DNA of 51,955 nt from Mycobacterium sp. (GTDB lineage: Bacteria; Actinomycetota; Actinomycetes; Mycobacteriales; Mycobacteriaceae), in the NCBI GenBank assembly GCA_031292665.1, contig JARLGR010000218.1, forward strand, positions 1 through 51,955, written 5' to 3'. The position numbers were made by a program, and so were the translations under genes. This document shows positions 8,396 to 17,201 of this stretch, in pieces. How positions within the stretch are numbered: the first letter of the stretch is position 1; each line of letters begins with the position of its first letter. A model generated the notes under the pieces. It was not told the DNA's origin. It made no database searches and saw nothing but the letters and a program-made list of their open reading frames with translations.

Positions 8396-9088
8396 TCACG
8401 GGGGCGTCTCCCGAAGGACGTAGCCCACGCCGCGGACGGTGTGGATCAGCCGGGGCTCGCCTTCGGCTTCGGTCTTTCTGCGCAGATACCCGACGTACAC
8501 CTCCAGCGCATTGCCCGAGGTGGGAAAGTCGAACCCCCAAACCTCTTCCAGGATACGGCTGCGGGTCAGCACGCGCCGCGGGTTGGCGATCAGCATCTCC
8601 AGCAAAGAGAATTCGGTGCGGGTCAGGCTGATCTGGCGCTCCCCGCGGGTGACTTCGCGGGTCACCGGGTCCAGGGTCAGATCGGAGAATTTCATGGCCA
8701 CCGATTCGGCGGCGTCGTCGGGCTTGGTGCGGCGCAACAGCGCCCGAAGGCGCGCCAACAGCTCTTCAAGGGCGAACGGTTTCGGCAGGTAGTCGTCGGC
8801 GCCGGCGTCCAACCCGGCGACCCGCTCGGAAACCGAATCGCGAGCGGTGAGTACCAGAATCGGCAGGTCATCCCCGGTGCTGCGGAGCTGCCGACACACC
8901 TCCAGCCCGTCGAGGCGCGGCATCATCACATCCAGGACGAGCGCGTCGGGCCGTTCGCTGGCAATCATTTCCAGGGCCTCGACGCCGTCGTGGGCCAATT
9001 CGACCGAATAGCCGTTGAACGCAAGCGACCTGCGCAGCGACTCGCGCACGGCGCGATCGTCGTCGACGACAAGTATGCGCACGGCCAC
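8396..9088 (-). CDS. mprA: MprA, OmpR-family response regulator
   Basis: 230 residues from the GTG at 9088 ([17 protein letters not shown]), the start that matches homologues. The same frame runs upstream to 9445 but that part is not conserved. The receiver domain has acidic Asp10/Asp11, phospho-acceptor Asp53 (LVLDVMMP), Thr81 and Lys103 (PKPF). The C-terminal winged helix ends with [32 protein letters not shown]. It controls mprA itself, pepD, sigB and sigE in M. tuberculosis. The autoregulatory MprA box is 16 bases upstream. Confidence 0.95.
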   Translation of the reverse strand: MAVRILVVDDDRAVRESLRRSLAFNGYSVELAHDGVEALEMIASERPDALVLDVMMPRLDGLEVCRQLRSTGDDLPILVLTARDSVSERVAGLDAGADDYLPKPFALEELLARLRALLRRTKPDDAAESVAMKFSDLTLDPVTREVTRGERQISLTRTEFSLLEMLIANPRRVLTRSRILEEVWGFDFPTSGNALEVYVGYLRRKTEAEGEPRLIHTVRGVGYVLRETPP

Positions 9089-9103
9089 CAGTTTCGTCCT
9101 AGC

Positions 9104-9122
9104 GCCTGAGAGCGGCCTGAGA
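9104..9122 (-). promoter_or_regulatory. MprA box of the mprA promoter
   Basis: On the minus strand, TCTCAGGC-CGC-TCTCAGGC: two identical 8-base repeats with a 3-base spacer, the described MprA-box form. It lies 16-34 bases before the mprA GTG and fits positive autoregulation. It sits between rpmF and mprA on the same strand. Confidence 0.82.
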
Positions 9123-9141
9123 GGCGCGCCGGGTGAGCGAG

Positions 9142-9315
9142 TTAACGCCGGTCGAGATCGATGAGGCCAAGGCGGGCCGCCTTGAGCAGGCGGCGCGGCA
9201 CTTTGTGCTTCTGGCCGGCTACCGTGACGCCGACCAGCTCGGTCGGGGTGGCCTTCCACTGCGCGCGCCGGCTTCGGGTGTTCGCGCGCGACATTCTGCG
9301 CTTGGGTACGGCCAT
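9142..9315 (-). CDS. rpmF: Ribosomal protein bL32
   Basis: 57 residues, [21 protein letters not shown] through [15 protein letters not shown]: the complete L32 family pattern. It starts at the ATG at 9315 inside a longer open frame. There is no Cys, so this is the zinc-free form of L32. It lies directly upstream of mprA on the same strand (53 bases to the mprA start), the same neighbourhood as in M. tuberculosis. Confidence 0.95.
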   Translation of the reverse strand: MAVPKRRMSRANTRSRRAQWKATPTELVGVTVAGQKHKVPRRLLKAARLGLIDLDRR

Positions 9316-9490
9316 GGTCGGGCCTGACTCCTTGGGGGACTCGGTTCGTGCGTCGCGCGGCGTGGCCGGGGGCCGAACGGGCGACGATTGCCCTCCAAGG
9401 ATAGTCGGTGACCTGCTGGTCGCCAAAACAGGGGCCCGGCAGCACCGCTTGTGGCGGGGGATCCTTGACGTGGCGGAGGCGTGACCCGCT

Positions 9491-9506
9491 AACCTACCGG
9501 TTGGTT
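9491..9506 (+). promoter_or_regulatory. Palindromic operator before the AtuA-like/acc operon
   Basis: AACCTACCGGTTGGTT is an inverted repeat (form AACCwACCGGTwGGTT, with one imperfect pair) centred about 52 bases before the start codon at 9551. This is the size and shape of a TetR-family site. No regulator gene is adjacent in the window, so the protein that binds is unknown. Confidence 0.55.
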
Positions 9507-9550
9507 GGCTGCTAGCGCTCGACGGTGATTCGCTGAAGGGAGGACGGCCC

Positions 9551-11281
9551 ATGACCTCTGCGGCCTCTGCTTCTGTTGCTTCCGGGCGCTCTGGCGCCGT
9601 GCGGATCGCGAACTGCTCCGGGTTCTACGGCGACCGGCTCTCGGCGATGCGGGAGATGCTCACCGGCGGAGACGTGGACTTGCTCACCGGCGACTACCTG
9701 GCCGAACTGACCATGCTCATCCTGGGCCGCGACCGGATGAAGAACCCGGAGCGCGGCTACGCCAAGACCTTCCTGACTCAACTCGAGGACTGCCTGGGCG
9801 AGGCCCGGGACCGTGGGGTCCGCATCGTCGCCAACGCCGGCGGCCTCAATCCGGCCGGGCTGGCCGGCGCGATACGGGCCCTGGCCGAGCGACTCGGCAT
9901 CGACGCCCGGGTCGCCCACGTCGAAGGCGACGACCTGGTGGCGCGCGCGGCGGAACTGGGCCTGGGCACGCCGCTCACCGCGAACGCCTACCTGGGTGCG
10001 TGGGGGATCGTCGACTGCCTCAACGACGGGGCCGACGTTGTCGTCACCGGACGGGTCACCGACGCCTCGGTGATCGTCGGGGCCGCGGCGGCGCACTTCG
10101 GCTGGGGGCGCACCGACTACAACCAGCTGGCGGGCGCCGTGGTCGCCGGGCACGTCATCGAATGCGGTGTCCAGGCCACCGGCGGCAACTACTCGTACTT
10201 CACGGAAGTTCCTGATCTCACCCACGCCGGTTTCCCGCTGGCCGAGGTCCACACCGACGGCTCGTCGGTGATCACCAAGCACCCGGGCACCGGCGGGTTG
10301 GTGAGCGTCGACACCGTCACCGCGCAGTTGCTCTACGAGATCACCGGCGCCCGCTACGCCAACCCCGACGTCACCGCGCGGATGGACACCGTCGAGCTGT
10401 CCGGGGACGGCCCCGATCGGGTGCGCATCAGCGGCGTGCTCGGCGAACCGCCGCCCCCCACGCTCAAGGTGTCGCTCAACGCCATCGGCGGCTTCCGCAA
10501 CTCCATGACCTTCGTCCTGACCGGCCTGGACATCGCGGCCAAGGCCGAGTTGGTGCGCCGCCAGCTGGAGTCGGCGCTCACCGTCAAGCCCGCGGAGCTG
10601 CAGTGGACCCTGGCCCGCACCGACCACACCGACGCCGACACCGAAGAGGCCGCCAGCGCGCTGCTGCACTGCGTTGTCCGCGATCCCGACCCCGCCAACG
10701 TCGGGCGCCAATTCTCTTCGGCGGCAGTGGAATTGGCGCTGGCCAGCTATCCGGGCTTTCACGTGACCGCGCCGCCGGGCGACGGCCAGGTCTACGGCGT
10801 GTTCACCGCCGGCTACGTCGACGCCGCGCGGGTGCCGCACGTCGCGGTGCACGCGGACGGCGGTCGCAACGACATCACCTGCGCGACAGACACTTTAGAA
10901 CTGGCACCCGCCGCTCCCCCGCCGTTGCCGGAGCACCTTTCGGACGGCCTCGTGCGTCGGGCACCGCTGGGCCGCATCGCCGGGGCACGGAGCGGCGACA
11001 AGGGCGGGTCGGCCAATATCGGAGTCTGGGTTCGCACCGACGAACAGTGGCGTTGGCTGGCCAACACACTGACCGTCGACCTGTTGAAGGACCTGCTGCC
11101 CGAGGCGGCGGAGCTCGACGTCACCCGGCATGTGCTGCCCAACTTGCGGGCGGTGAACTTCGTCATCGAGGGCATCCTGGGCCAGGGCGTCGCCTACCAG
11201 GCGCGGTTCGACCCGCAGGCCAAGGGGCTGGGCGAATGGCTGCGCAGCCGTCACGTCGACATCCCCGAAAGGTTGCTATGA
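9551..11281 (+). CDS. AtuA-like protein (DUF1446, acyclic terpene utilisation family)
   Basis: 576 residues. The N-terminal DUF1446/AtuA domain (about 16-460) contains [44 protein letters not shown] and [14 protein letters not shown] smaller C-terminal domain (about 475-576), with [22 protein letters not shown], is the AtuA-like ferredoxin-fold unit, so both parts are fused. The exact reaction of AtuA is unknown; in Pseudomonas the gene belongs to the citronellol/geraniol pathway. Here it leads an operon of two acyl-CoA dehydrogenases, a biotin-dependent carboxylase and a hydratase, which fits that type of pathway. AGGGAGG precedes the ATG. Corresponds to Rv0976c by order. Confidence 0.85.
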   Translation: MTSAASASVASGRSGAVRIANCSGFYGDRLSAMREMLTGGDVDLLTGDYLAELTMLILGRDRMKNPERGYAKTFLTQLEDCLGEARDRGVRIVANAGGLNPAGLAGAIRALAERLGIDARVAHVEGDDLVARAAELGLGTPLTANAYLGAWGIVDCLNDGADVVVTGRVTDASVIVGAAAAHFGWGRTDYNQLAGAVVAGHVIECGVQATGGNYSYFTEVPDLTHAGFPLAEVHTDGSSVITKHPGTGGLVSVDTVTAQLLYEITGARYANPDVTARMDTVELSGDGPDRVRISGVLGEPPPPTLKVSLNAIGGFRNSMTFVLTGLDIAAKAELVRRQLESALTVKPAELQWTLARTDHTDADTEEAASALLHCVVRDPDPANVGRQFSSAAVELALASYPGFHVTAPPGDGQVYGVFTAGYVDAARVPHVAVHADGGRNDITCATDTLELAPAAPPPLPEHLSDGLVRRAPLGRIAGARSGDKGGSANIGVWVRTDEQWRWLANTLTVDLLKDLLPEAAELDVTRHVLPNLRAVNFVIEGILGQGVAYQARFDPQAKGLGEWLRSRHVDIPERLL

Positions 11282-11301
11282 ATTTCTGGGTGACACCGTG
11301 A
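11278..11301 (+). other. Vestigial duplicate of the fadE13 start
   Basis: ATG overlapping the AtuA-like stop (ATGA) opens a 7-codon frame, MNFWVTP, ending at a TGA. The real FadE13 begins 20 bases later with MNIWTTP. The two DNA segments are clearly similar, so this looks like a short tandem duplication in which the first copy has decayed. Translating the short frame would keep ribosomes coupled to the GTG start of fadE13. Confidence 0.55.
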
Positions 11302-12446
11302 ACATCTGGACCACGCCGGAGCGCGAGCAGCTGCGAAAGACGGTGCGCTCGTTCACCGAACGCGAAATCCTGCCCCACGCCGACGAGTGGGAGCGCACCG
11401 GCGACCTGCCGCGCGACCTGCATCGGCGCGCCGGTGCAGCCGGCCTGCTGGGCGCGGGGTTACCCGAAGCGGTCGGCGGCGGCGGTGGTGACGGCGCCGA
11501 CGCGGTGATCATCTGCGAGGAGGTGCACCGAACCGGCGCGCCCGGCGGGGTCTTCGCGTCGCTGTTCACCTGCGGCATCGCGGTGCCGCACATGATCGCC
11601 TCCGGCGATCAGCGACTGATCGAGGAGTTCGTGCGGCCGACGCTGGCCGGGGAGAAGATCGGCGCGCTGGCCATCACCGAGCCCGGCGGCGGTTCGGACG
11701 TCGGGCACCTGCGGACCGCGGCGGTGCGAGACGGCGACCACTACGTCGTCAATGGCGCCAAGACTTACATCACCTCCGGGGTGCGCGCCGACTACGTCGT
11801 CACCGCGGTGCGGACCGGAGGTACTGGAGCGGCCGGGGTTTCGCTGCTGGTGATCGAGAAGGGCACGCCCGGCTTCGAGGTCAGCCGCAAGCTGGAGAAG
11901 ATGGGTTGGCGGTCGTCCGACACCGCCGAGCTGTCCTTCACCGACGTCCGCGTGCCGGCGGCCAACCTGATCGGCGCGGAGAACAGCGGATTCGCCCAGA
12001 TCGCCCAAGCTTTCGTCGCCGAGCGCGTCGGCCTTGCCGCGCAGGCGTATTCGAGTGCGCAGCGGTGCCTGGACCTCACGCTGCAGTGGTGCCGCGACCG
12101 CGAGACATTCGGCCGCCCACTGATATCGCGCCAGTCGGTGCAGAACACGCTTGCCGACATGTCCCGCCGCATCGACGTCGCCCGGGTCTACACGCACCAC
12201 GTCGTCGAGCGCCAGCTCGCCGGCGAGACCAACCTGATCGCACAGGTGTGTTTCGCCAAGAACACCGCCGTCGAGGCCGGGGAATGGGTGGCCAACCAGG
12301 CCGTCCAGCTCTTCGGGGGGATGGGCTACATGGCCGAGTCCGAAGTCGAACGCCAGTACCGGGACATGCGCATCCTCGGAATCGGGGGCGGCACCACCGA
12401 GATCCTCACCGCGCTGGCCGCCAAAACCCTTGGATACCAGTCATGA
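11298..12446 (+). CDS. fadE13: FadE13, acyl-CoA dehydrogenase
   Basis: 382 residues with the full ACAD layout: N-terminal helices, middle domain (LAITEPGGGSDVGHLRT, about 125-140; WRSSDTAELSFTDVRVP) and C-terminal flavin domain (QLFGGMGYMAESEVERQYRDMRIL). The usual catalytic EGT near the C-terminus reads GGT. Glu242 (VAERVGLAAQ) instead sits where isovaleryl-CoA-type enzymes keep their base, so a branched-chain substrate is likely (inference). GTG at 11298 is 16 bases after the preceding stop. The stop overlaps accD2 as ATGA. Confidence 0.9.
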   Translation: MNIWTTPEREQLRKTVRSFTEREILPHADEWERTGDLPRDLHRRAGAAGLLGAGLPEAVGGGGGDGADAVIICEEVHRTGAPGGVFASLFTCGIAVPHMIASGDQRLIEEFVRPTLAGEKIGALAITEPGGGSDVGHLRTAAVRDGDHYVVNGAKTYITSGVRADYVVTAVRTGGTGAAGVSLLVIEKGTPGFEVSRKLEKMGWRSSDTAELSFTDVRVPAANLIGAENSGFAQIAQAFVAERVGLAAQAYSSAQRCLDLTLQWCRDRETFGRPLISRQSVQNTLADMSRRIDVARVYTHHVVERQLAGETNLIAQVCFAKNTAVEAGEWVANQAVQLFGGMGYMAESEVERQYRDMRILGIGGGTTEILTALAAKTLGYQS

Positions 12447-14038
12447 CCGCGCTGCAGTCCACGCTGGACCCGAAGGCTCCCACCTACGCCGCGGCGGCGT
12501 CGGCGGTGACCACCAAACTCGACGAGATCGGCGCCGAACTCGCCAAAGCGCTCGCCGGCGGCGGGCCCAAATACGTCGACCGTCATCACGCCCGTGGCAA
12601 GCTGACCCCAAGGGAACGCATCGAACTGCTCGTCGACCCGGACTCGCCCTTCCTCGAACTGTGCCCGCTGGCGGCGTGGGGCAGCCAGTTCCAGGTCGGC
12701 GCCAGCGTCGTCACCGGCATCGGGGCGGTCTCGGGTGTGGAGTGCATGATCGTCGCCAACGACCCAACGGTCAAGGGCGGCACCAGCAATCCCTGGACGC
12801 TGCGGAAGATCCTGCGGGCCAACAAGATCGCGTTCGAGAACCGGCTTCCGGTGATCTCACTGGTGGAGTCAGGAGGGGCGGACCTGCCCACTCAGAAAGA
12901 GGTCTTCGTTCCCGGCGGGCAGATGTTCCGCGACCTGACCCGGCTGTCGGCCGCCGGAATCCCGACCATCGCGCTGGTGTTCGGCAACTCCACCGCCGGC
13001 GGCGCCTACGTTCCCGGGATGTCCGACCACGTGGTGATGATCAAGGAGCGTTCGAAGGTCTTCTTGGCCGGCCCGCCGCTGGTCAAGATGGCTACCGGCG
13101 AAGAGTCCGACGACGAGTCCCTGGGCGGCGCCGAAATGCACGCGCGCATATCGGGTCTGGCCGATTACTTCGCCGTCGACGAACTCGACGCGATCCGGGT
13201 CGGGCGCCGCATCGTGGCGCGGCTGAACTGGGTCAAGCAGGGACCGGCCCCGGCGACGGTGACCGAGCCGCTGTTCGACGCCGAGGAGCTGATCGGCATC
13301 GTGCCGCCCGACCTGCGCATCCCGTTCGACCCGCGGGAAGCGATCGCCCGCATCGTCGACGGCTCCGAATTCGACGAATTCAAGCCGATGTACGGCTCGT
13401 CGCTGGTCACCGGCTGGGCCCGCCTGCACGGCTATCCGCTAGGCATCCTGGCCAACGCTCGCGGCGTGCTGTTCAGCGAGGAATCCCAGAAAGCCACCCA
13501 GTTCATCCAGCTGGCCAACCGCTCCGACACGCCTCTGCTGTTCCTGCACAACACCACCGGCTACATGGTCGGCAAGGACTACGAAGAGGGCGGCATGATC
13601 AAGCACGGGTCGATGATGATCAACGCCGTGTCCAACTCGACCGTCCCACACATCTCGCTGCTGATTGGCGCCTCCTACGGCGCCGGCCATTACGGCATGT
13701 GCGGCCGGGCCTACGACCCCAGATTCCTCTTCACGTGGCCCAGCGCCAAATCCGCCGTGATGGGGGGCGCCCAGCTGGCGGGCGTGTTGTCGATCGTGGC
13801 CCGCGCGGCCGCCGAGGCGCGCGGGCAGCAGGTCGACGAGGCGGCGGACGCGGCGATGCGGGCCGCCGTCGAGGGCCAGATCGAGGCCGAGTCGCTGCCG
13901 CTGGTCCTGTCCGGGATGCTTTACGACGACGGGGTGATCGACCCCCGCGACACCCGCACCGTCCTGGGAATGTGCCTGTCCGCCATCGCCAATGGCCCGA
14001 TCAAGGGGACGTCGAACTTCGGCGTCTTCCGGATGTGA
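12443..14038 (+). CDS. accD2: AccD2, acyl-CoA carboxylase carboxyltransferase (beta) subunit
   Basis: 531 residues with two crotonase-like carboxyltransferase halves. Motifs include GKLTPRERIELLVDPDSPF, NDPTVKGGTSNPWTLRKILRA, GNSTAGGAYVPGMSDH, FSEESQKATQFIQLA and LIGASYGAGHYGMCGRAYDP. It transfers CO2 from carboxybiotin to an acyl-CoA. The arrangement resembles methylcrotonyl-/geranyl-CoA carboxylase beta chains more than propionyl-CoA carboxylases. The ATG at 12443 overlaps the fadE13 stop by 4 bases. It partners the biotinylated AccA2 encoded immediately downstream. Confidence 0.93.
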   Translation: MTALQSTLDPKAPTYAAAASAVTTKLDEIGAELAKALAGGGPKYVDRHHARGKLTPRERIELLVDPDSPFLELCPLAAWGSQFQVGASVVTGIGAVSGVECMIVANDPTVKGGTSNPWTLRKILRANKIAFENRLPVISLVESGGADLPTQKEVFVPGGQMFRDLTRLSAAGIPTIALVFGNSTAGGAYVPGMSDHVVMIKERSKVFLAGPPLVKMATGEESDDESLGGAEMHARISGLADYFAVDELDAIRVGRRIVARLNWVKQGPAPATVTEPLFDAEELIGIVPPDLRIPFDPREAIARIVDGSEFDEFKPMYGSSLVTGWARLHGYPLGILANARGVLFSEESQKATQFIQLANRSDTPLLFLHNTTGYMVGKDYEEGGMIKHGSMMINAVSNSTVPHISLLIGASYGAGHYGMCGRAYDPRFLFTWPSAKSAVMGGAQLAGVLSIVARAAAEARGQQVDEAADAAMRAAVEGQIEAESLPLVLSGMLYDDGVIDPRDTRTVLGMCLSAIANGPIKGTSNFGVFRM

Positions 14039-14043
14039 GCCCC

Positions 14044-16023
14044 GTGGGAATCACTCGAGTGCTGGTCGCCAACCGGGGCGAGATCGCCCGACGGGTCTTC
14101 GCCACCTGCCGGCGGCTGGGCTTAGGCACCGTCGCCGTCTACACCGACCCGGACGCCGCCGCGCCGAACGTCGCCGAGGCCGACGCCCGGGTGCGGCTGG
14201 CGAAGACGACCGACTACCTCAACACCGAGGCGATCATCGCGGCGGCCCGCGCCGCAGGCGCCGACGCGATCCATCCCGGCTACGGGTTCCTCTCCGAGAA
14301 CGCCGATTTCGCCGCCGCCGTCCTGGACGCCGGTCTGGTCTGGGTTGGGCCTCCCGTGGACGCGGTGCGGGCGATGGGCTCCAAGATCGAGTCCAAGAAG
14401 CTGATGGCCGCCGCGGGGGTGCCGGTCCTCGACGAACTCGACCCCGACTCGATCACCGAGGCGCAGCTGCCGGTGCTGGTCAAGGCGTCCGCGGGCGGCG
14501 GCGGCCGCGGGATGCGCGTGGTCCGCGAATTGTCCGCTTTGGCAGGCGAAGTCGCCGCGGCCCGGCGCGAGGCGCAGGCGGCGTTCAGCGACCGGACCGT
14601 GTTCTGCGAGCGCTACCTGCCGACCGGACATCACGTCGAGGTTCAGGTTCTCGCCGACACCCACGGCACGGTGTGGGCCGTCGGGGAACGGGAATGCTCC
14701 ATTCAGCGCCGCCACCAGAAGATCATCGAAGAGGCGCCCTCCCCGTTGGTCGAGCGCACACCCGGCATGCGGGCCAAGCTCTTCGACGCGGCGCGGCTGG
14801 CGGCCTCCGCCATCGGCTATGCGGGCGCCGGGACGGTGGAGTTCCTCGCCGACCCAAATTCTCAAGCGGGCGAGTTCTACTTCCTGGAGATGAACACCCG
14901 GCTGCAGGTCGAGCACCCGGTGACCGAGGAGACCACCGGGCTCGACCTCGTCGAACTGCAGCTCGCCGTCGCCGACGGCGACCGCCTGGACCCCGAACCT
15001 CCCGCCGCCCGTGGGCATTCGATCGAGGCCCGGCTCTACGCCGAGGATCCAGCGCAGGGCTGGCAGCCGCAGGCCGGCACGGTGCACAGGATCGACCTAC
15101 CGGCGGTCCGGGCCGAGTTCGGTGTGCTCGGAAATCGGACCGGGATCCGGTTGGACTCCGGGGTTGTCGACGGTTTCGCAGTGTCGATTCATTACGACCC
15201 GATGCTCGCCAAGGTCATCTCGTATGCGCCGACGCGCCGCCGGGCGGCGCTGGTGCTCGCCGACGCCCTGACCCGCGCCCGGCTGCACGGCGTGCGCACC
15301 AACCGCGAACTGCTGGTGAATGTGCTGCGGCATCAAGCCTTCCTCGACGGCGCAACCGATACGGCGTTCTTCGCAACCCACGGGCTGGCGGCGCTGTCGG
15401 CCCCCCTTGCGGACGCCCGCGGGCTCCGGTTGTCGGCGACCGCCGCCGCACTCGCCGACGCCGCGCACAACCGCGCCCTGGCTTCCGTGCTCGGCTCGAT
15501 CCCCAGTGGCTGGCGAAACCTCGCGTCCGGCTATCAGGTCAAGACCTACCGCGACGATGACGCGGACGAGCACCGCATCGAATACCGCTTCACCAGAGAG
15601 GGATTGGAGCTTCCGGGCGGCGAGTCGCTGCGACTCGTCTCGTCCGCGCCGGACGACGTGGTGCTCGCCGACGGCGACGGGGTGGCCTACCGCTTCTCGG
15701 TCGCGCGCTACGACCAGGACGTCTACATCGACTCGGCGCTCGGGCCCGTCCGCCTGGTCGCGCTGCCCCGGTTCCCCGAACCCGGATCGGCCGTCGAACA
15801 AGGCTCCCTGATCGCGCCCATGCCCGGCAACGTCGTCCGACTCGGCGCCGCGGTCGGTGAGGCGGTCAACGCCGGGCAGCCACTGGTCTGGCTGGAGGCC
15901 ATGAAGATGGAACACACCATCACGGCGCCGGCCGACGGCGTGCTTGTCGAGCTCAACGTCTCGGCCGGCCAGCAAGTGGAAGTCGGCGCAGTCCTGGCTC
16001 GCGTGGAAGCGCCGGAAACGTAA
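14044..16023 (+). CDS. accA2: AccA2, biotin carboxylase/BCCP (alpha) subunit
   Basis: 659 residues. An N-terminal biotin carboxylase (ITRVLVANRGEIARRVF; HPGYGFLSENADFA; ATP-grasp KASAGGGGRGMRVV; EMNTRLQVEHPVTE), a linker/BT region, and a C-terminal biotinyl domain with EAMKMEHT, where Lys621 is the biotin site. It carboxylates its own biotin for AccD2. GTG at 14044 gives GITRVLVANRG as in homologues. A GTG at 14035 overlapping the accD2 stop (GTGA) is in frame and would add three residues; either could be used. Confidence 0.92.
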   Translation: MGITRVLVANRGEIARRVFATCRRLGLGTVAVYTDPDAAAPNVAEADARVRLAKTTDYLNTEAIIAAARAAGADAIHPGYGFLSENADFAAAVLDAGLVWVGPPVDAVRAMGSKIESKKLMAAAGVPVLDELDPDSITEAQLPVLVKASAGGGGRGMRVVRELSALAGEVAAARREAQAAFSDRTVFCERYLPTGHHVEVQVLADTHGTVWAVGERECSIQRRHQKIIEEAPSPLVERTPGMRAKLFDAARLAASAIGYAGAGTVEFLADPNSQAGEFYFLEMNTRLQVEHPVTEETTGLDLVELQLAVADGDRLDPEPPAARGHSIEARLYAEDPAQGWQPQAGTVHRIDLPAVRAEFGVLGNRTGIRLDSGVVDGFAVSIHYDPMLAKVISYAPTRRRAALVLADALTRARLHGVRTNRELLVNVLRHQAFLDGATDTAFFATHGLAALSAPLADARGLRLSATAAALADAAHNRALASVLGSIPSGWRNLASGYQVKTYRDDDADEHRIEYRFTREGLELPGGESLRLVSSAPDDVVLADGDGVAYRFSVARYDQDVYIDSALGPVRLVALPRFPEPGSAVEQGSLIAPMPGNVVRLGAAVGEAVNAGQPLVWLEAMKMEHTITAPADGVLVELNVSAGQQVEVGAVLARVEAPET

Positions 16024-16034
16024 GGAGATCGGAA

Positions 16035-17201
16035 ATGGCCGACACCGGCTTTATCGAGAACGAGGAACGCCGGGCCCTGCGCAAGGCGGTGTCTGAATGG
16101 GCGTCCAACTACGGTCAGGACTATTACCTGCAGAAGGCGCGCGCGCACGAACACACCACCGAATTATGGTCCGAGGCGGGCAAACTCGGCTTCCTCGGGG
16201 TGAATCTGCCCGAGGAGTACGGCGGTGGTGGCGCCGGCATGTACGAGCTGTCGCTGGTGATGGAGGAAATGGCGGCCGCGGGGAGCGCGCTGCTGCTGAT
16301 GGTGGTGTCGCCCGCCATCAACGGGACCATCATCAGCAAGTTCGGCACCGAAGAGCAGAAGAAGCGCTGGATTCCGGGCATCGCCGACGGCTCGGTGACG
16401 ATGGCGTTCGCGATCACCGAGCCGGACGCCGGCTCCAACTCCCACCGGATCACCACCACCGCCCGCCGCGACGGCGGCGACTGGATCCTCAAGGGCCAGA
16501 AGGTGTATATCTCCGGCGTCGACCAGGCGCAGGCCGTGCTGGTGGTGAGTCGCACCGAGGAGGCGAAGACCGGCAAGTTGCGCCCCGCGTTGTTCGTGGT
16601 GCCCACTGATGCGCCGGGCTTCACTTTCACTCCGATCGACATGGAGTTGATCAGCCCCGAGCGCCAGTTCCAGGTATTCCTCGACGACGTCCGGCTGCCC
16701 GCCGACGCGCTCGTCGGGGCCCAGGACGCTGCGATCGCACAGCTTTTCGCCGGCCTGAACCCCGAGCGCATCATGGGTGCGGCCAGTTCCGTCGGCATGG
16801 GCCGGTTCGCGCTGAACAAGGCCGCCGACTACGTCAAGACCCGCCAGGTCTGGGGCATGCCGATCGGCGCGCACCAAGGTTTGTCGCATCCGTTGGCGCA
16901 GTGCCACATCGAGGTCGAATTGGCCAGGCTGATGATGCAGAAGGCCGCGACGCTCTATGACTGCGGTGACGATGCCGGCGCGGCCGAGGCCGCCAACATG
17001 GCCAAATACGCCGCCGCCGAGGCGGCCACCCGATCGGTGGACCAGGCGGTGCAGTCGATGGGCGGCAACGGGCTGACCAAGGAGTACGGCGTGGCCGCGA
17101 TGCTAGCCTCGGCCCGGCTGGGACGGATCGCCCCGGTGAGCCGCGAGATGGTGCTGAACTTCGTGGCGCAGACGTCGCTGGGCCTGCCCCGGTCCTACTG
17201 A
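16035..17201 (+). CDS. fadE12: FadE12, acyl-CoA dehydrogenase
   Basis: 388 residues. ACAD motifs are FAITEPDAGSNSHRITTTA (about 125-143), the C-terminal flavin domain with SMGGNGLTKEYGVAAML, and a non-standard C-terminal loop RIAPVSREM where many ACADs have EGTxE. Glu244 in LNPERIMGAA is the likely catalytic base, at the isovaleryl-/long-chain position. ATG at 16035 follows AAGGAG, 11 bases past accA2. With FadE13 this gives two dehydrogenation steps in one operon, as expected when carboxylation of a branched enoyl-CoA is followed by further oxidation. Confidence 0.9.
   Translation: MADTGFIENEERRALRKAVSEWASNYGQDYYLQKARAHEHTTELWSEAGKLGFLGVNLPEEYGGGGAGMYELSLVMEEMAAAGSALLLMVVSPAINGTIISKFGTEEQKKRWIPGIADGSVTMAFAITEPDAGSNSHRITTTARRDGGDWILKGQKVYISGVDQAQAVLVVSRTEEAKTGKLRPALFVVPTDAPGFTFTPIDMELISPERQFQVFLDDVRLPADALVGAQDAAIAQLFAGLNPERIMGAASSVGMGRFALNKAADYVKTRQVWGMPIGAHQGLSHPLAQCHIEVELARLMMQKAATLYDCGDDAGAAEAANMAKYAAAEAATRSVDQAVQSMGGNGLTKEYGVAAMLASARLGRIAPVSREMVLNFVAQTSLGLPRSY

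Noticed and set aside
9089..9445. A 119-residue N-terminal extension of MprA
   Set aside because: It runs through rpmF and the mprA promoter in another frame; homologues begin at AVRILVVDD.
12430..14043. A long frame merging into AccA2 that would make a 1197-residue protein
   Set aside because: Only the part from 14044 is AccA2. The upstream part is an out-of-frame reading of accD2.
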